Below are positions 16,742-26,406 of a DNA stretch of 64,000 nucleotides, one piece after another. Source of the stretch: Brevibacterium sp. CBA3109 (lineage in GTDB: Bacteria > Actinomycetota > Actinomycetes > Actinomycetales > Brevibacteriaceae); the NCBI RefSeq assembly GCF_040256645.1, contig NZ_CP158281.1, positions 434,001 to 498,000 on the forward strand, in the 5' to 3' direction. Position numbers and translations under genes: made by a program. The first letter of the stretch is position 1. Each line of letters begins with the position of its first letter. The notes beneath the pieces are model-generated. The model did not search any database, was not told the DNA's origin, and was given only the letters and a program-made list of their open reading frames with translations.

Positions 16742-16763
16742 TTGAAGTTGAGGTCAGGTTCAA
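16742..16763. promoter_or_regulatory. 22-bp palindromic operator, site B (perfect)
   Basis: All four blocks of TTGAA-N2-TGA-N2-TCA-N2-TTCAA match, 71 bases before the SDR start at 16834. This is the promoter of the SDR-oxidoreductase-dehydrogenase-kinase operon. The TetR gene at 21025 is the best candidate for the binding protein. Confidence 0.65.
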
Positions 16764-16833
16764 CTATGGTCGGATCACACTCAAAGACGAGGGCGACGGA
16801 CCTGAACCACCCGACCCGAACGAAGGAATCCGA

Positions 16834-17637
16834 ATGACCAAGTCAGACCACATGAACATGTCGACACTGTTCGATCTGGACGGACGCTGCGCACTCATCA
16901 CCGGCGGTTCACGCGGCATCGGCCGAATGATCGCAGAAGGGTTCGTCCAACTGGGCGTGCGCGTCTACATCACCGCACGCAAGGCCGATGAGTGCGACGC
17001 AGCCGCCGCCGAGATGTCCGAGCAGGGAACCTGCATCTCCATCCCCGGCGACATCTCCACACCGGAGGGACTCGAATCAGTCGTCTCCCGACTCCGTGAG
17101 CACGAATCGACCTTGGACATCCTGGTCAACAACGCGGGAGCCGCCTGGGGCGCACCTTTTGATGAGTTCCCGGAAGACGGCTGGGACAAGGTCATGGACC
17201 TCAACCTCAAGGCATTGTTCTTCCTCACCCAGAAGCTCGCCCCCGAACTGCGGGCAGCCGCTGCCGGTGGGGACCACCTCGCCAAGGTCATCAACGTCGC
17301 CTCCATCGACGGCATCCGAACAAACCCGAACGAGACGTACAGCTATCACGCGAGCAAGGCCGGAGTCATCCACCTGACCAAACGTCTGGCCGCCCGACTC
17401 GCACCAGAGGGCGTGATCGTCAGTGGAATCGCACCCGGAGCCTTCCCCTCACGGATGAACAAGGAAGCCCGTGACCACGGTGATGAAGTCCAGCAGCGCG
17501 TCCCCGCCGGGCGCATCGGCGGACCCGAGGACATGGCCGGAGTCGCGACCTACCTTGCCTCGCGTGCCGGTGACTACGTAGTCGGGGACACCATCGTCGT
17601 CGATGGCGGCGTCGTCGCATCCACCGGAATCATCTAG
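16834..17637 (+). CDS. SDR family oxidoreductase, RhlG/gluconate-5-dehydrogenase-like
   Basis: A 267-residue SDR with ITGGSRGIGRMIAEGF at 22-37, NNAG at 99-102, Ser in VASIDG, and Tyr171/Lys175 (YHASK). The spacing and the motifs ITARKADECDAAA and CISIPGDIS resemble RhlG-type 3-oxoacyl reductases. GAAGGAA lies ahead of ATG 16834. It leads an operon (29-base gap to the next gene) under palindrome B. A 3-hydroxyacyl-CoA or hydroxyacid oxidoreductase role is likely. Confidence 0.88.
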   Translation: MTKSDHMNMSTLFDLDGRCALITGGSRGIGRMIAEGFVQLGVRVYITARKADECDAAAAEMSEQGTCISIPGDISTPEGLESVVSRLREHESTLDILVNNAGAAWGAPFDEFPEDGWDKVMDLNLKALFFLTQKLAPELRAAAAGGDHLAKVINVASIDGIRTNPNETYSYHASKAGVIHLTKRLAARLAPEGVIVSGIAPGAFPSRMNKEARDHGDEVQQRVPAGRIGGPEDMAGVATYLASRAGDYVVGDTIVVDGGVVASTGII

Positions 17638-17666
17638 ATCGAAGTCAACAAAGAAGACGGAGCATC

Positions 17667-18662
17667 ATGAGAGCAGTACAGCTGAGTGCAACAGACGGGC
17701 CGAGTTCGCTCGCGCTCGCAGACGTCGACACACCCGCAGCCGAACCGGGCACGGTGCTCATCGACGTGGCCTATGCAGGCGTCACATTTCCCGAACTGCT
17801 GCAATCGCGCGGCCAGTACCAGATGCAGCCACCGCTGCCCTACACAATGGGTTCGGAAGTCGCCGGCACGGTACGCGAACTCGGTGAAGGAGTCACCGGC
17901 TTCACCGTCGGTGACCGCGTCGTCGGCGTCGCAGGTACCGGAGCATACGCAGAAGTCATGGCAGTACCCGCCGCGAGTGTCCTTCCGCTGCCCGAGTCAG
18001 TGTCCCTGCGATCCGGTGCCGGAATGCCGATGAACCTGCTGACGGCAGACTTCGCACTTCGTGTGCGGGGGAAACTCGAAGCAGGGCAGAGCGTCCTCGT
18101 CCACGGTGCTGCCGGCGGTCTCGGCAGCGCACTGGTCCAGGTCGCACTCGCCTACGGTGCACAGGTTGTCGCCGTCGTCTCCACTGAGGAGAAGGCGGAC
18201 ACGGTGGCCAACCTCGGCGCACAGCATGTGGTCTTCGCCGATGGTTTCAAGGACGCGGTGAAAGAGATCTTCCCGCACGGAGTCGACCTTGTCGCAGATC
18301 CTGTCGGTGGAGATCGCTTCACGGATTCTCTGCGATGCCTGACGACGTTCGGTACGCTCCTCGTGCTCGGATTCACGGCGGGAGACATTCCCGAGGTGAA
18401 GGTCAACCGCCTGCTGCTGGGCAACATCTCCGTGGCGGGAGTGGGATGGGGCGCTGCTCTGGCAGGCCTGCCCGACATGGTCGCGAAGCAGTGGGAATCT
18501 CTGTGGCCGCATCTGTCAACAGGAGTGCTCGACCCGACCATCCACACTGTCCTCCCGCTGCCACAGGCAGAGGAGGCGCTGAAGATCATCGACTCCCGCT
18601 CAGTTCGAGGCAAAGTACTCCTCGAAGTCAACGGCGAAGGCAAGGAGCCTGCTGCCCAATGA
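17667..18662 (+). CDS. NADPH:quinone oxidoreductase family (MDR/zinc-independent)
   Basis: A 331-residue medium-chain reductase. It has the N-terminal GroES-like domain (VDVAYAGVTFPELLQSRGQY) and the Rossmann motif VLVHGAAGGLGSALVQVA (~143-160). Zinc ligands of alcohol dehydrogenases are absent, as in quinone oxidoreductases. Second gene of the operon that starts at 16834, with ~66 bases to the acyl-CoA dehydrogenase. It may reduce an enoyl-CoA or quinone. Confidence 0.85.
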   Translation: MRAVQLSATDGPSSLALADVDTPAAEPGTVLIDVAYAGVTFPELLQSRGQYQMQPPLPYTMGSEVAGTVRELGEGVTGFTVGDRVVGVAGTGAYAEVMAVPAASVLPLPESVSLRSGAGMPMNLLTADFALRVRGKLEAGQSVLVHGAAGGLGSALVQVALAYGAQVVAVVSTEEKADTVANLGAQHVVFADGFKDAVKEIFPHGVDLVADPVGGDRFTDSLRCLTTFGTLLVLGFTAGDIPEVKVNRLLLGNISVAGVGWGAALAGLPDMVAKQWESLWPHLSTGVLDPTIHTVLPLPQAEEALKIIDSRSVRGKVLLEVNGEGKEPAAQ

Positions 18663-18728
18663 CGCTGACAACGTCGCTGTACTGAAGAAATTCGTTTACT
18701 TGAGAGAACTGACCAGAAAGCAGGAACT

Positions 18729-19952
18729 ATGGACTTCGCACCTGACGAGAAGACCCACGAATATCAAACCAGGCTCAACGCCTTCATGGACGAATTCGTC
18801 TACCCCGCAGAGTCGGTCTATCACCACCAGCGGGCGGAGTCCGGGGATCCGAACTTCCACCCGCCGATCCTGGAAGACCTCAAGCAAGAGGCGAAATCTC
18901 AGGGACTGTGGAACCTGTTCCTGCCGTATGAGGGCTGGGGTGCGGGACTGACGAACCTGCAGTACGCCCACCTCGCAGAGATCACAGGACGCAGCCCGGA
19001 GATCGCCCCCGAAGCCATCAACTGCAATGCACCGGACACGGGAAACATGGAAGTGCTCACCCTCTTCGGGACCGAGGAGCACAAAGAGAAGTGGCTCAAG
19101 CCGCTGTTGGCAGGCGAGATCGCCTCCGCCTTCTGCATGACAGAACCCGCCGTCGCCAGCTCCGATGCGACGAACATCGAAATGAGCATCGTGGCCGACG
19201 GCGATGACTACGTGCTCAACGGGCGGAAATGGTTCGCCTCGAACGCGCTGCACGCCAACTGCCAGGTCTTCATCGTCATGGGCAAGACCGACCCGAATGC
19301 TGAGGCTCACCGTCAGCAATCGATGCTGGTTGTGCCCAAGGACACTCCCGGAATCACCATTGTCCGTGGGTTGCCCGTGTTCGGATACATGGACCGCGAA
19401 GGCCATGCCGAAATCCTCTTCGAGGATGTCCGTGTGCCGAAGTCCGCACTGCTCTCCGGCGAAGGCGAAGGATTCGCCATCAGCCAGGCCCGCTTGGGTC
19501 CAGGCCGCATCCACCACTGCATGCGGACAATCGGTATGGCAGAACGCTCACTCGAGCTGATGATCGATCGTGCCCAGGAGAGGGTCACATTCGGACAGCC
19601 GGTCGCGGAGCGGGCCAACATCCAGGACTGGATCGCCGAAGCGCGCATCGAGATCGAAGCCACTCGCCTCCTCGTGCTCAAAGCGGCATGGATGATGGAC
19701 ACCGTGGGCAACAGGGAAGCGGCGACGGAGATCGCAGCCATCAAGGTCAAGGCCCCAGAGATGGCGCTGACCATCATCGACCGTGCCATCCAGGTCCACG
19801 GTGGCGGCGGTGTCACAGATGACTTCCCGCTGGCTGGCTTCTACGCTCATCTGCGCACCCTGCGACTGGCTGACGGACCCGACGAGGTGCATAAGCGCTC
19901 GATCGCCAGGCGCGAACTGCGCCGCAGGAAGACCGCTCGGGAAGCCGGATGA
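18729..19952 (+). CDS. Acyl-CoA dehydrogenase (ACAD10/11-like)
   Basis: A 407-residue FAD-dependent dehydrogenase. [15 protein letters not shown] (~135-150) binds FAD and substrate, and the C-terminal helices carry [15 protein letters not shown]. Overlap by four bases (ATGA) with the downstream kinase-like gene mirrors the fused kinase/dehydrogenase of eukaryotic ACAD10 and ACAD11 and the LvaA/LvaC pair of levulinate catabolism. The expected reaction there is elimination or rearrangement of a 4-phosphoacyl-CoA; that function is inferred from context. Confidence 0.85.
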   Translation: MDFAPDEKTHEYQTRLNAFMDEFVYPAESVYHHQRAESGDPNFHPPILEDLKQEAKSQGLWNLFLPYEGWGAGLTNLQYAHLAEITGRSPEIAPEAINCNAPDTGNMEVLTLFGTEEHKEKWLKPLLAGEIASAFCMTEPAVASSDATNIEMSIVADGDDYVLNGRKWFASNALHANCQVFIVMGKTDPNAEAHRQQSMLVVPKDTPGITIVRGLPVFGYMDREGHAEILFEDVRVPKSALLSGEGEGFAISQARLGPGRIHHCMRTIGMAERSLELMIDRAQERVTFGQPVAERANIQDWIAEARIEIEATRLLVLKAAWMMDTVGNREAATEIAAIKVKAPEMALTIIDRAIQVHGGGGVTDDFPLAGFYAHLRTLRLADGPDEVHKRSIARRELRRRKTAREAG

Positions 19953-20974
19953 GCGTCGAACTCGACCTGGGTGCGCTCGCCGTTTGGATGCGGAGTGCGG
20001 GGGAGTCGGTGGTCGGCGAACTCACGGGGAGACGAGTCGGGCAAGGACAGTCGAATCTCACGTACCGCATCGACGACGAGGCCGGACATTCCTGGATTGC
20101 GCGCCGGCCCCCACTGGGGAAGCTTCTGGCCTCGGCGCACGACGTCGCACGGGAGTACCGGATCATGTCGGCGCTGCGGGGATCGGGGGTTCCTGTGCCG
20201 CCCACAATCGGTGTCTGCACCGACGTGGGTGTTGCCGATGTTCCGGTCTTCGTCATGGCTCATGTCGAAGGCACGGTTGTCGATGATGAGGAGACCGCCC
20301 GTGCACTGACCCCAGATGTGCGTCGGAGGCTCGGCCTCGACCTCGCACGGACGCTTGCGAAGATCCACGCGGTCGACATCGATGCTGTGGGACTGGGCGA
20401 CCTGGCCTCACGGAAGCCGTACGCGCCAAGGCAGCTCAAACGGTGGGCCCGGCAACTGGAGGAGAGTCGAACTCAGGACCGACCCGACCTCGACGCCCTC
20501 ACCGAATTACTCCGCGAGAACATCCCGGAGCCGGATGAGATCGCACTGGTCCATGGTGACTTCCACGTCCGCAACGTCATCATCGACGAAGCCACAGGTG
20601 GCATTCGTGCTGTTCTGGATTGGGAGCTCTCGACCCTGGGCGATCCTCTGGCTGATATGGGCAGTGCGCTGGCCTATTGGACGCAGGCCGGTGACATGCC
20701 GGGCGGAATGTTCGCTGCTTCCACATTGGACGGGTTTCCTACGCGGGCGGAGATGGCAGCGGAATATCTGCGTGCCTCGGGGCGCAGCGGGCAGGCTCTG
20801 GGATTCTGGCATGTGCTGGGAGTGTGGAAGGTCGCCATCATCGCTGAGGGGGTCTATCGCAGGGTCCTCGACGAACCTGAGAACGCCGCCGGGGTCACCC
20901 TCACCCCGGAGAACATCCAGGCGCTGGTCGACCATGGCTGGGATGTTGCCAAGGAGAACGGGCTGGTGACATGA
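19949..20974 (+). CDS. Aminoglycoside-phosphotransferase-fold kinase (ACAD10 N-domain/LvaA-like)
   Basis: A 341-residue kinase. [11 protein letters not shown] is the glycine-rich loop, the catalytic loop reads [14 protein letters not shown] (Asp and Asn of the HGD.H..N motif), and [18 protein letters not shown] supplies the metal-binding DWE. Related proteins phosphorylate the 4-hydroxyl of 4-hydroxyacyl-CoAs for the partner acyl-CoA dehydrogenase. It overlaps that dehydrogenase by four bases, supporting translational coupling. The acyl substrate is not known. Confidence 0.85.
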   Translation: MSVELDLGALAVWMRSAGESVVGELTGRRVGQGQSNLTYRIDDEAGHSWIARRPPLGKLLASAHDVAREYRIMSALRGSGVPVPPTIGVCTDVGVADVPVFVMAHVEGTVVDDEETARALTPDVRRRLGLDLARTLAKIHAVDIDAVGLGDLASRKPYAPRQLKRWARQLEESRTQDRPDLDALTELLRENIPEPDEIALVHGDFHVRNVIIDEATGGIRAVLDWELSTLGDPLADMGSALAYWTQAGDMPGGMFAASTLDGFPTRAEMAAEYLRASGRSGQALGFWHVLGVWKVAIIAEGVYRRVLDEPENAAGVTLTPENIQALVDHGWDVAKENGLVT

Positions 20975-21024
20975 AATCGTCAGTTGGCCAGAGCTCCGAA
21001 GGCGGATTGTAAGATGGGCTGATC

Positions 21025-21735
21025 ATGACGAAGACCGAAGACCAGGGTGAAGACCTCCCGACACTCGTGGATGCCGCTTTGCTGCGCGATCTGCCCTCGA
21101 CTGCCAGGGGAGTGCGCACACGAGCCTCCCTGGTAGCCGCTGCTCGCGCCGTCTTCGAAAGAGACGGGTTCATCGATTCCCGGCTGACGGACATCACCAA
21201 GGAAGCCCAGTGCTCCACTGGCACCTTCTATACCTATTTCGACAGCAAGGAAGAGGCCTTCACTGCAGTTCTGCAGGAAGCCCAAGACGATATGCTCCAT
21301 CCCGGACCTCCGGATGGCAATAACGAGGATCGCACTGTCGTCGAGTCACTCGACGCCGGAAATCGAGCGTATATCGAATCGTACAAGCGCAATGCGAAGC
21401 TGATGCTCCTGCTGGAGCAGGTTGCGGCGATCGACCCGAAGTTTCGCCGGCTCCGGCTCAAACGGGGGCGAGCTTTCGCTGAGCGCAACTGCCGATGGAT
21501 TACGAAGCTCCAAGAAGGAGGCTTCGCTGATCCCGATCTCGACCCGGACATGTCGGCACGCGCGTTATCGGCAATGGTCGGACGAATGGCGTATCACAAG
21601 TACGCATTGGAAGAGTCGGGCTGGGGCAGCGACGACCTTCTCATCGAGAACGCCACGAAGCTGTGGGTCAATGCCCTGGGCATCCCGGGGGATGGTTCTC
21701 GTCGAGGCCCAAGCGCACAGGGTCTTAGACACTGA
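21025..21735 (+). CDS. TetR/AcrR family regulator
   Basis: A 236-residue repressor with the helix-turn-helix at ~27-75 (TRASLVAAARAVFERDGFID then GTFYTYFDSKEEAF). The remainder is helical and resembles regulators of lipid catabolism. It follows the kinase gene by 50 bases and is the nearest candidate to bind the 22-bp palindromes at 14152, 16149 and 16742, possibly with an acyl-CoA ligand. The C-terminal tail (GDGSRRGPSAQGLRH) appears unstructured. Confidence 0.85.
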   Translation: MTKTEDQGEDLPTLVDAALLRDLPSTARGVRTRASLVAAARAVFERDGFIDSRLTDITKEAQCSTGTFYTYFDSKEEAFTAVLQEAQDDMLHPGPPDGNNEDRTVVESLDAGNRAYIESYKRNAKLMLLLEQVAAIDPKFRRLRLKRGRAFAERNCRWITKLQEGGFADPDLDPDMSARALSAMVGRMAYHKYALEESGWGSDDLLIENATKLWVNALGIPGDGSRRGPSAQGLRH

Positions 21736-21798
21736 ACAATGCCTGTATCGGTGAAGGCAGGTAAAACAACGGATTGTGTTCAGCGAGGAGGCTGACCT

Positions 21799-22755
21799 AT
21801 GGCATCGACAACGACGTCTGACTTGAACAGTGGTGACCCATTCGACAACGCGTCGGTGGCAGCTCGCTTGGCCGAACTGCCCTCGACTGCGCACGCGCAA
21901 GCACTGACGGTAAGCACAGAGCACGGGGACTTCGCCGGATTCCGGGCGACGCCGGCTCATCCGGATCCGCAGCTCGGCGATGCGCTGCTGCTGCACGGGT
22001 GGCCCGAATTCGCGTCCTGCTGGGAGCAGACCGCAGCGATCCTCCTTGAACACGGAATGAGTGTCTTCGCCTATGACCAGCGGGGATATTCTCCTGGAGC
22101 ACGGCCCGAATCCGTGGACGAGTACACGATGCCCCACCTGGTCGCCGACCTCGACGAGATCTCTCGTGCTGTGGGGCTCGACCGTTTCCATCTTGTCGGT
22201 CACGACTGGGGTGGGATGGTTGCCTGGCATTTTGCGGCAAACCATCCGGAACGTCTGCGCACGAGCACCGTTGTGTCGACCCCGCACCCGATCGCCCATG
22301 TCAAGCAGGTGCAGACGGACCCAGATCAGTACCAGCGCATGGGCTACATGCGAGCGATCCAGGACCATCCGGAAGGAGTTGCGCGAACTCTTCTGCGAGG
22401 TGAGGGTCAACGACTCATCGATCTGTATGCCGGCGACGTCCCCGATGACATGGCGGCGTCCTACGTATCGCGCCTGAGTGAGCCTGGAGCTATGGACGCT
22501 GTGCTGAAGTACTACCAGGCGGCGGACGGTCGCGCTCGGTTGTCGAGCACCCCCGTCACCGTGCCGACGAGCTTTGTGTGGGGCAGCCGCGATATCGCCT
22601 TCCCGCGGGCCACCGCGGAGCTCAGCGCCGACTACGTCGAAGGCCCCTACCGATTCGTCCCTCTCGAGGGTGCATCTCACTGGCTCCCGGAATCGCATCC
22701 CGGTGAGATTGCGCGCGAGGTCCTCGATCTGGCTCGGGAGCACAAAGGGGTATAG
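21799..22755 (+). CDS. Alpha/beta hydrolase, epoxide hydrolase-like
   Basis: A 318-residue hydrolase. The oxyanion HGWPEF (~72-77), nucleophile elbow GHDWGG with Asp, and a later acid/His (EGASHWLPE) match the soluble epoxide hydrolase/haloalkane dehalogenase branch with an Asp nucleophile. GAGGAGG sits ahead of ATG 21799. Placement right after the TetR gene suggests it belongs to the cluster, but it could also be separate. A 3'-side gap of ~50 bases separates it from a convergent gene. Confidence 0.85.
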   Translation: MASTTTSDLNSGDPFDNASVAARLAELPSTAHAQALTVSTEHGDFAGFRATPAHPDPQLGDALLLHGWPEFASCWEQTAAILLEHGMSVFAYDQRGYSPGARPESVDEYTMPHLVADLDEISRAVGLDRFHLVGHDWGGMVAWHFAANHPERLRTSTVVSTPHPIAHVKQVQTDPDQYQRMGYMRAIQDHPEGVARTLLRGEGQRLIDLYAGDVPDDMAASYVSRLSEPGAMDAVLKYYQAADGRARLSSTPVTVPTSFVWGSRDIAFPRATAELSADYVEGPYRFVPLEGASHWLPESHPGEIAREVLDLAREHKGV

Positions 22756-22804
22756 ACCCCCAGACGTCGTCCCCAGAATTCGACGGAAGTGCCTCAGATA
22801 CCGG

Positions 22805-23458
22805 TCATCGGTAGGTCACCTGGTCCAGCGGCAGATGGCTGTGATCGTTGAAGGAGATCAGGCTGACCCCAGTCGATCCCTTGACGATCTTCGTGATTCC
22901 CGAATTCACCGTGACACGGTTGAGTGCGAGCCACTGGCTGAATCCTCCGCCGAGCAGCTGTGCCGCTGCCCAGGCGATCGCACCTGAACTCGACACGACG
23001 ATTTTCTGCTCTCCTGAGCCCAGCGTTCCGACCGCCTTGTCGAGGGCACGATCGACTCGACCGGTGAACGCTGCGAAGGTCTCCTCGTAGTCACCGTCAT
23101 TCTTACCGCCGGCCCAGCGCGCCGACGCCTCTTCGAGTACCTTTTGGAAGATCCTGGAATCCGTCTTGGCCCGTGGATCGTGGTCGGGGAGGGCGGCGAG
23201 GAGCTCGCTGGCGTTGAACTCATTCCACCCGGAATCGATGTGCAGGTCCCGCTCGCTGCCGAGGCCGGAGACGATGCCCTCAGCGGTCTGGCGCTGTCGG
23301 AGCATGTCGCCGTGGACCAGATGCGAGGGGGAGGCCTCGAGGCGGGCCAGCATCTGGCCGACATTCCGGCTCTGCTTCTTGCCCAGGTCCGATAGGCGGT
23401 CGTAGTCGTCTGTGCCGAAAGACGCCTGCCCATGCCGGACTAGATACACAACGCTCAT
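22805..23458 (-). CDS. Histidine phosphatase family protein
   Basis: A 217-residue protein of the phosphoglycerate mutase-like superfamily. The RHG motif appears in YLVRHGQASFG (~6-16); the distal conserved His of the usual catalytic set is not obvious, with SSSGAIAW in the place normally occupied by SHG. That could make it inactive or atypical. TTGGAG precedes ATG 23458; a longer frame up to 23539 has no support. It is convergent with the hydrolase gene and tandem with the LysR gene upstream. Confidence 0.75.
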   Translation of the reverse strand: MSVVYLVRHGQASFGTDDYDRLSDLGKKQSRNVGQMLARLEASPSHLVHGDMLRQRQTAEGIVSGLGSERDLHIDSGWNEFNASELLAALPDHDPRAKTDSRIFQKVLEEASARWAGGKNDGDYEETFAAFTGRVDRALDKAVGTLGSGEQKIVVSSSGAIAWAAAQLLGGGFSQWLALNRVTVNSGITKIVKGSTGVSLISFNDHSHLPLDQVTYR

Positions 23459-23520
23459 GTCACTCCAATTTGCTCTGCCTGCTCTGGTGTCAGGGAGATC
23501 CTCGTCGATCATGCACGAGT

Positions 23521-24492
23521 CTACGGCCCTTCGGGGCATAATCGATCGTTCGGTTGAGTCAATTCCGATTCGTCATCCCCAGGCGACTGCCCCGGCCCTG
23601 ATGAAGTCGGGAACAGCTGTTCGGACAGGCGCAGAACCTCACGCAGTGCTGGACTGTCGTCATATTTTCGCCAGGCCATGAGCAGTGGGAAGGGTCCCTG
23701 GGCATCATCAAGTGGGATGAACGAAACGTTGGGGAAAGTGAAGTTTCGAGGCACCGATGACACGGTGACCGAACACCCGAACTCGGCTCCGACCAGCGAG
23801 AGTATGGTCCAGCTGTCCGGTGCCACCTGCGCCACGTTGGGGCTGAATCCCGCTGCTTGGGCCAGAGTGTAGAGGCGTTCGATGGTGGTCGACCCTGGGT
23901 TCGGCGGCAAGGTGATGAAGTCCTCCGACGCCAATTCCGCCATAGAGACAGATTCGCGATCGGCCAGCGGGTGGTCGTTGTGGACGGCAACGACCACAGA
24001 CTCCTCCGCGATAGTCCGCGTCGAGACCGACTGCGGGACGAACGGATAATGACCGAAGGCCAAGTCGAACGTGCCGTCGGCGACACTGTCCATGGCGGGA
24101 AGGGCGAATGACGAACTCTGCAGGCTCAGATGGATCCCCGGATGCGTGTTGCGAACCAGCTTCGACAGTCTGCCCACTAGGGTGTGGGTCGCAATTCCGG
24201 TGAAGCCAAGACGCAGATGCCCGATCTCGCCCTTCCCGGCCGCCGTCACCGCGGCCTCGGCGAGCTGATAGCTGATGAGAATATCCCGCGCGGGCTCGAT
24301 CAGCGCCTCGCCTGCTGCCGTCAATCTCACGGTTCGGGTGCTGCGCTCGAAGAGCTGAGCCGACATCTCCCGTTCCAGATTCCGGATGAGACGGCTGACA
24401 GGAGGCTGCGTCATGCGCAGGCGTTCGGCCGCCCGACCGAAATGGAGCTCCTCGGCGACAACGAGGAACGCCTTGATGTGTTTGACGTCCAT
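23521..24492 (-). CDS. LysR family transcriptional regulator
   Basis: A 323-residue LysR regulator. The N-terminal winged helix (FLVVAEELHFGRAAERLRM, PVSRLIRNLEREM) occupies 8-50, followed by a type-2 periplasmic-binding-fold effector domain. It is divergent from the two-subunit CoA-transferase at 24683, so it likely activates that operon in response to its acid or CoA substrate. A TGCA-N5-TGCA palindrome near 24601 has the T-N11-A form of LysR sites. Confidence 0.88.
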   Translation of the reverse strand: MDVKHIKAFLVVAEELHFGRAAERLRMTQPPVSRLIRNLEREMSAQLFERSTRTVRLTAAGEALIEPARDILISYQLAEAAVTAAGKGEIGHLRLGFTGIATHTLVGRLSKLVRNTHPGIHLSLQSSSFALPAMDSVADGTFDLAFGHYPFVPQSVSTRTIAEESVVVAVHNDHPLADRESVSMAELASEDFITLPPNPGSTTIERLYTLAQAAGFSPNVAQVAPDSWTILSLVGAEFGCSVTVSSVPRNFTFPNVSFIPLDDAQGPFPLLMAWRKYDDSPALREVLRLSEQLFPTSSGPGQSPGDDESELTQPNDRLCPEGP

Positions 24493-24600
24493 GTCTGAGT
24501 CTCCAATGACATCGCTAGGGCCGAACAGCGGGGGTAGGTCGGCGTGAAGCGGCGCCGATCAGCGCCACCAGAGAATAATGCTCAAATTGTCTTAATAGCC

Positions 24601-24613
24601 TGCATGAATTGCA
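24601..24613. promoter_or_regulatory. Candidate LysR binding site
   Basis: TGCATGAATTGCA fits the T-N11-A rule with a partial dyad, and lies 70 bases before the CoA-transferase ATG in the divergent interval 24493-24682. Weak on its own. Confidence 0.3.
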
Positions 24614-24682
24614 TTGGACTAGCATAAATGATTTTGGCAGGATGATCGACGTCACAGTCAATCGATGCTCAAGGAGGACGCG

Positions 24683-25597
24683 ATGGACAAGACGACGAGC
24701 CTGTCAGAGGCGATCAGCACCCATCTCAACGATGGCGATACCGTCGCGCTGGAAGGCTTCGGCCACCTCGTGCCGGTCGCTGCTGCGCATGAGATCATCC
24801 GACAGAAATTCTCGAACCTCACCTTGGCGCGCATGTCCTGCGATGTCATCGTCGACCAGCTCCTCGGTGGCAACTGCCTCACCGGTCTGATCGCTGCCTT
24901 CGTGGCCAACAGTTCGGCCGGCTCTCTCTACGAACTTCGCCGCAGAGTAGAGCATTCGGATCCGGAGCCGCTGTGGTTCGACGAGTACAGCCACGGCGGG
25001 ATGGTGGCCAGATACCAGGCTGGTGCCTCGAAGCTCCCGTTCCAGCCGATCGCCTCCTACCGGGGCAGTGATCTCGCACAGAAGAATCCTCGTATCAGAT
25101 CCGTGCCAGATCCCTATGGCGGATCGCCGATCTACGTCGTCCCCGCGCTCAACCCAGACCTCACGGTCATCCACGCCCAACGCGCTGACTCCGCCGGCAA
25201 TGTGCAGGCCTGGGGCATGTTGGGCATTCAGACCGAGGCAGCCTTCGCAGGCCGTCGACTCATCGTCACCGTTGAAGAGATCGTCGACGAGTCCATCATC
25301 CGCTCCGACCCGAACCGCACGATCGTTCCCTCCCACATCGTTGACGCTGTCGTTGAAGTTCCGCGCGGCGCGCACCCGCACGCTGTGCAGGGATACTACG
25401 ATCGCGACGACGCCTTCTCCCGAGACTGGTCAGCTCTCGCCCGTGACGCCGAGGCGGTCAAAGAGTGGCTGCAGACCAATATCCATGACACTGCAGATCA
25501 TGAGGGGTTCCTGGAATTGCTCGGAGCCGACCACTTCGACACATTGGGCATCCGTGACGCCTATTCGACACCCGTCAACTATGGAGGCCGGGAATGA
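24683..25597 (+). CDS. CoA-transferase subunit alpha (GctA/IpdA family)
   Basis: A 304-residue class I CoA-transferase alpha subunit. It resembles glutaconate CoA-transferase A and the IpdA subunit of steroid ring-cleaving hydrolase: GDTVALEGFGHLVPVAAAHE, LTLARMSCDVIVDQLLGG and VTVEEIVDES are conserved. Start 24683 follows AAGGAGGA by 5 bases. It overlaps the beta subunit by four bases. The reaction is either CoA transfer between acids or, as in IpdAB, hydrolytic cleavage of a cyclic CoA ester; sequence does not decide. Confidence 0.85.
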   Translation: MDKTTSLSEAISTHLNDGDTVALEGFGHLVPVAAAHEIIRQKFSNLTLARMSCDVIVDQLLGGNCLTGLIAAFVANSSAGSLYELRRRVEHSDPEPLWFDEYSHGGMVARYQAGASKLPFQPIASYRGSDLAQKNPRIRSVPDPYGGSPIYVVPALNPDLTVIHAQRADSAGNVQAWGMLGIQTEAAFAGRRLIVTVEEIVDESIIRSDPNRTIVPSHIVDAVVEVPRGAHPHAVQGYYDRDDAFSRDWSALARDAEAVKEWLQTNIHDTADHEGFLELLGADHFDTLGIRDAYSTPVNYGGRE

Positions 25598-26406
25598 CCG
25601 ATGGCACACCTGAACACACCGTTGAGACGAATGATGGTGAGATCATCACCAGCAGTGAGCTGCTCACCATCCATTCGGCTCGAGCCCTCGCCGGACGCCG
25701 AGTGGTCTTTGCCGGACACGGGTTGCCGACGCTGGCCACCGCGCTGGCTCAGCGCACCGTGGCACCGGAGATCGAAATCGTCTACGAGTCAGGAGTCACC
25801 GGGGCCAGGCCACCGGACCTGCCCCGCACCATCTCCGACTCCGTGCTGGTACCGGGGGCCGCCTCGGTGATTCCGATGACTCATCTGTTCAACTATGTCC
25901 TGCAGGGGCAGCGGATCGATGTCGGATTCCTCGGCGCTGCTCAGGTCGACCGTTACGGCAGCCTCAACTCCACCTTGATCGGCTCCGACTGGGAGCACCC
26001 CGACAGCAGGCTTCCTGGGTCGGGCGGAGCCATCGAGGCCATGGCAGGGGCAGCCGAGATCTTCCTCGTCATGCGTCGGCACACCCCGCGCACGTTCGTC
26101 GAGACCCTCGACTTCGTCACTTCGCCCAGCCCTCACCGGGCCGCACAGTCCGATGTCGGGACCATGCCCGCCGGTGCCGGAGTCACACATGTGATCACGG
26201 ACTTGGGAATCATGACTCGGTTCGCACAGGACGAGGAGCTGATCTTGAGCGCGGTGCATCCGGGAGTCGATCCTGCCGAGGTCGTTTCGCAGACAGGCTG
26301 GGATCTGCAGGTCGCGGCCGATCTCGAAACGACTCAGGAACCGACCCCAGAAGAGTTGGCGGTGCTCAGGGACGATCTCGACCCCACCCGCATCTATCTG
26401 CGCTGA
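25594..26406 (+). CDS. CoA-transferase subunit beta (GctB/IpdB family)
   Basis: A 270-residue partner of the alpha subunit, overlapping it by four bases (ATGA). The glycine-rich segment (PGSGGAIEAMAGAAEIFLVM) and the later GVTHVITDLGIM match GctB/IpdB beta subunits. In classical transferases a glutamate in this subunit carries the CoA; I cannot confidently place it, so transferase versus hydrolase remains open. Controlled with the alpha gene by the divergent LysR. Confidence 0.85.
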   Translation: MTDGTPEHTVETNDGEIITSSELLTIHSARALAGRRVVFAGHGLPTLATALAQRTVAPEIEIVYESGVTGARPPDLPRTISDSVLVPGAASVIPMTHLFNYVLQGQRIDVGFLGAAQVDRYGSLNSTLIGSDWEHPDSRLPGSGGAIEAMAGAAEIFLVMRRHTPRTFVETLDFVTSPSPHRAAQSDVGTMPAGAGVTHVITDLGIMTRFAQDEELILSAVHPGVDPAEVVSQTGWDLQVAADLETTQEPTPEELAVLRDDLDPTRIYLR

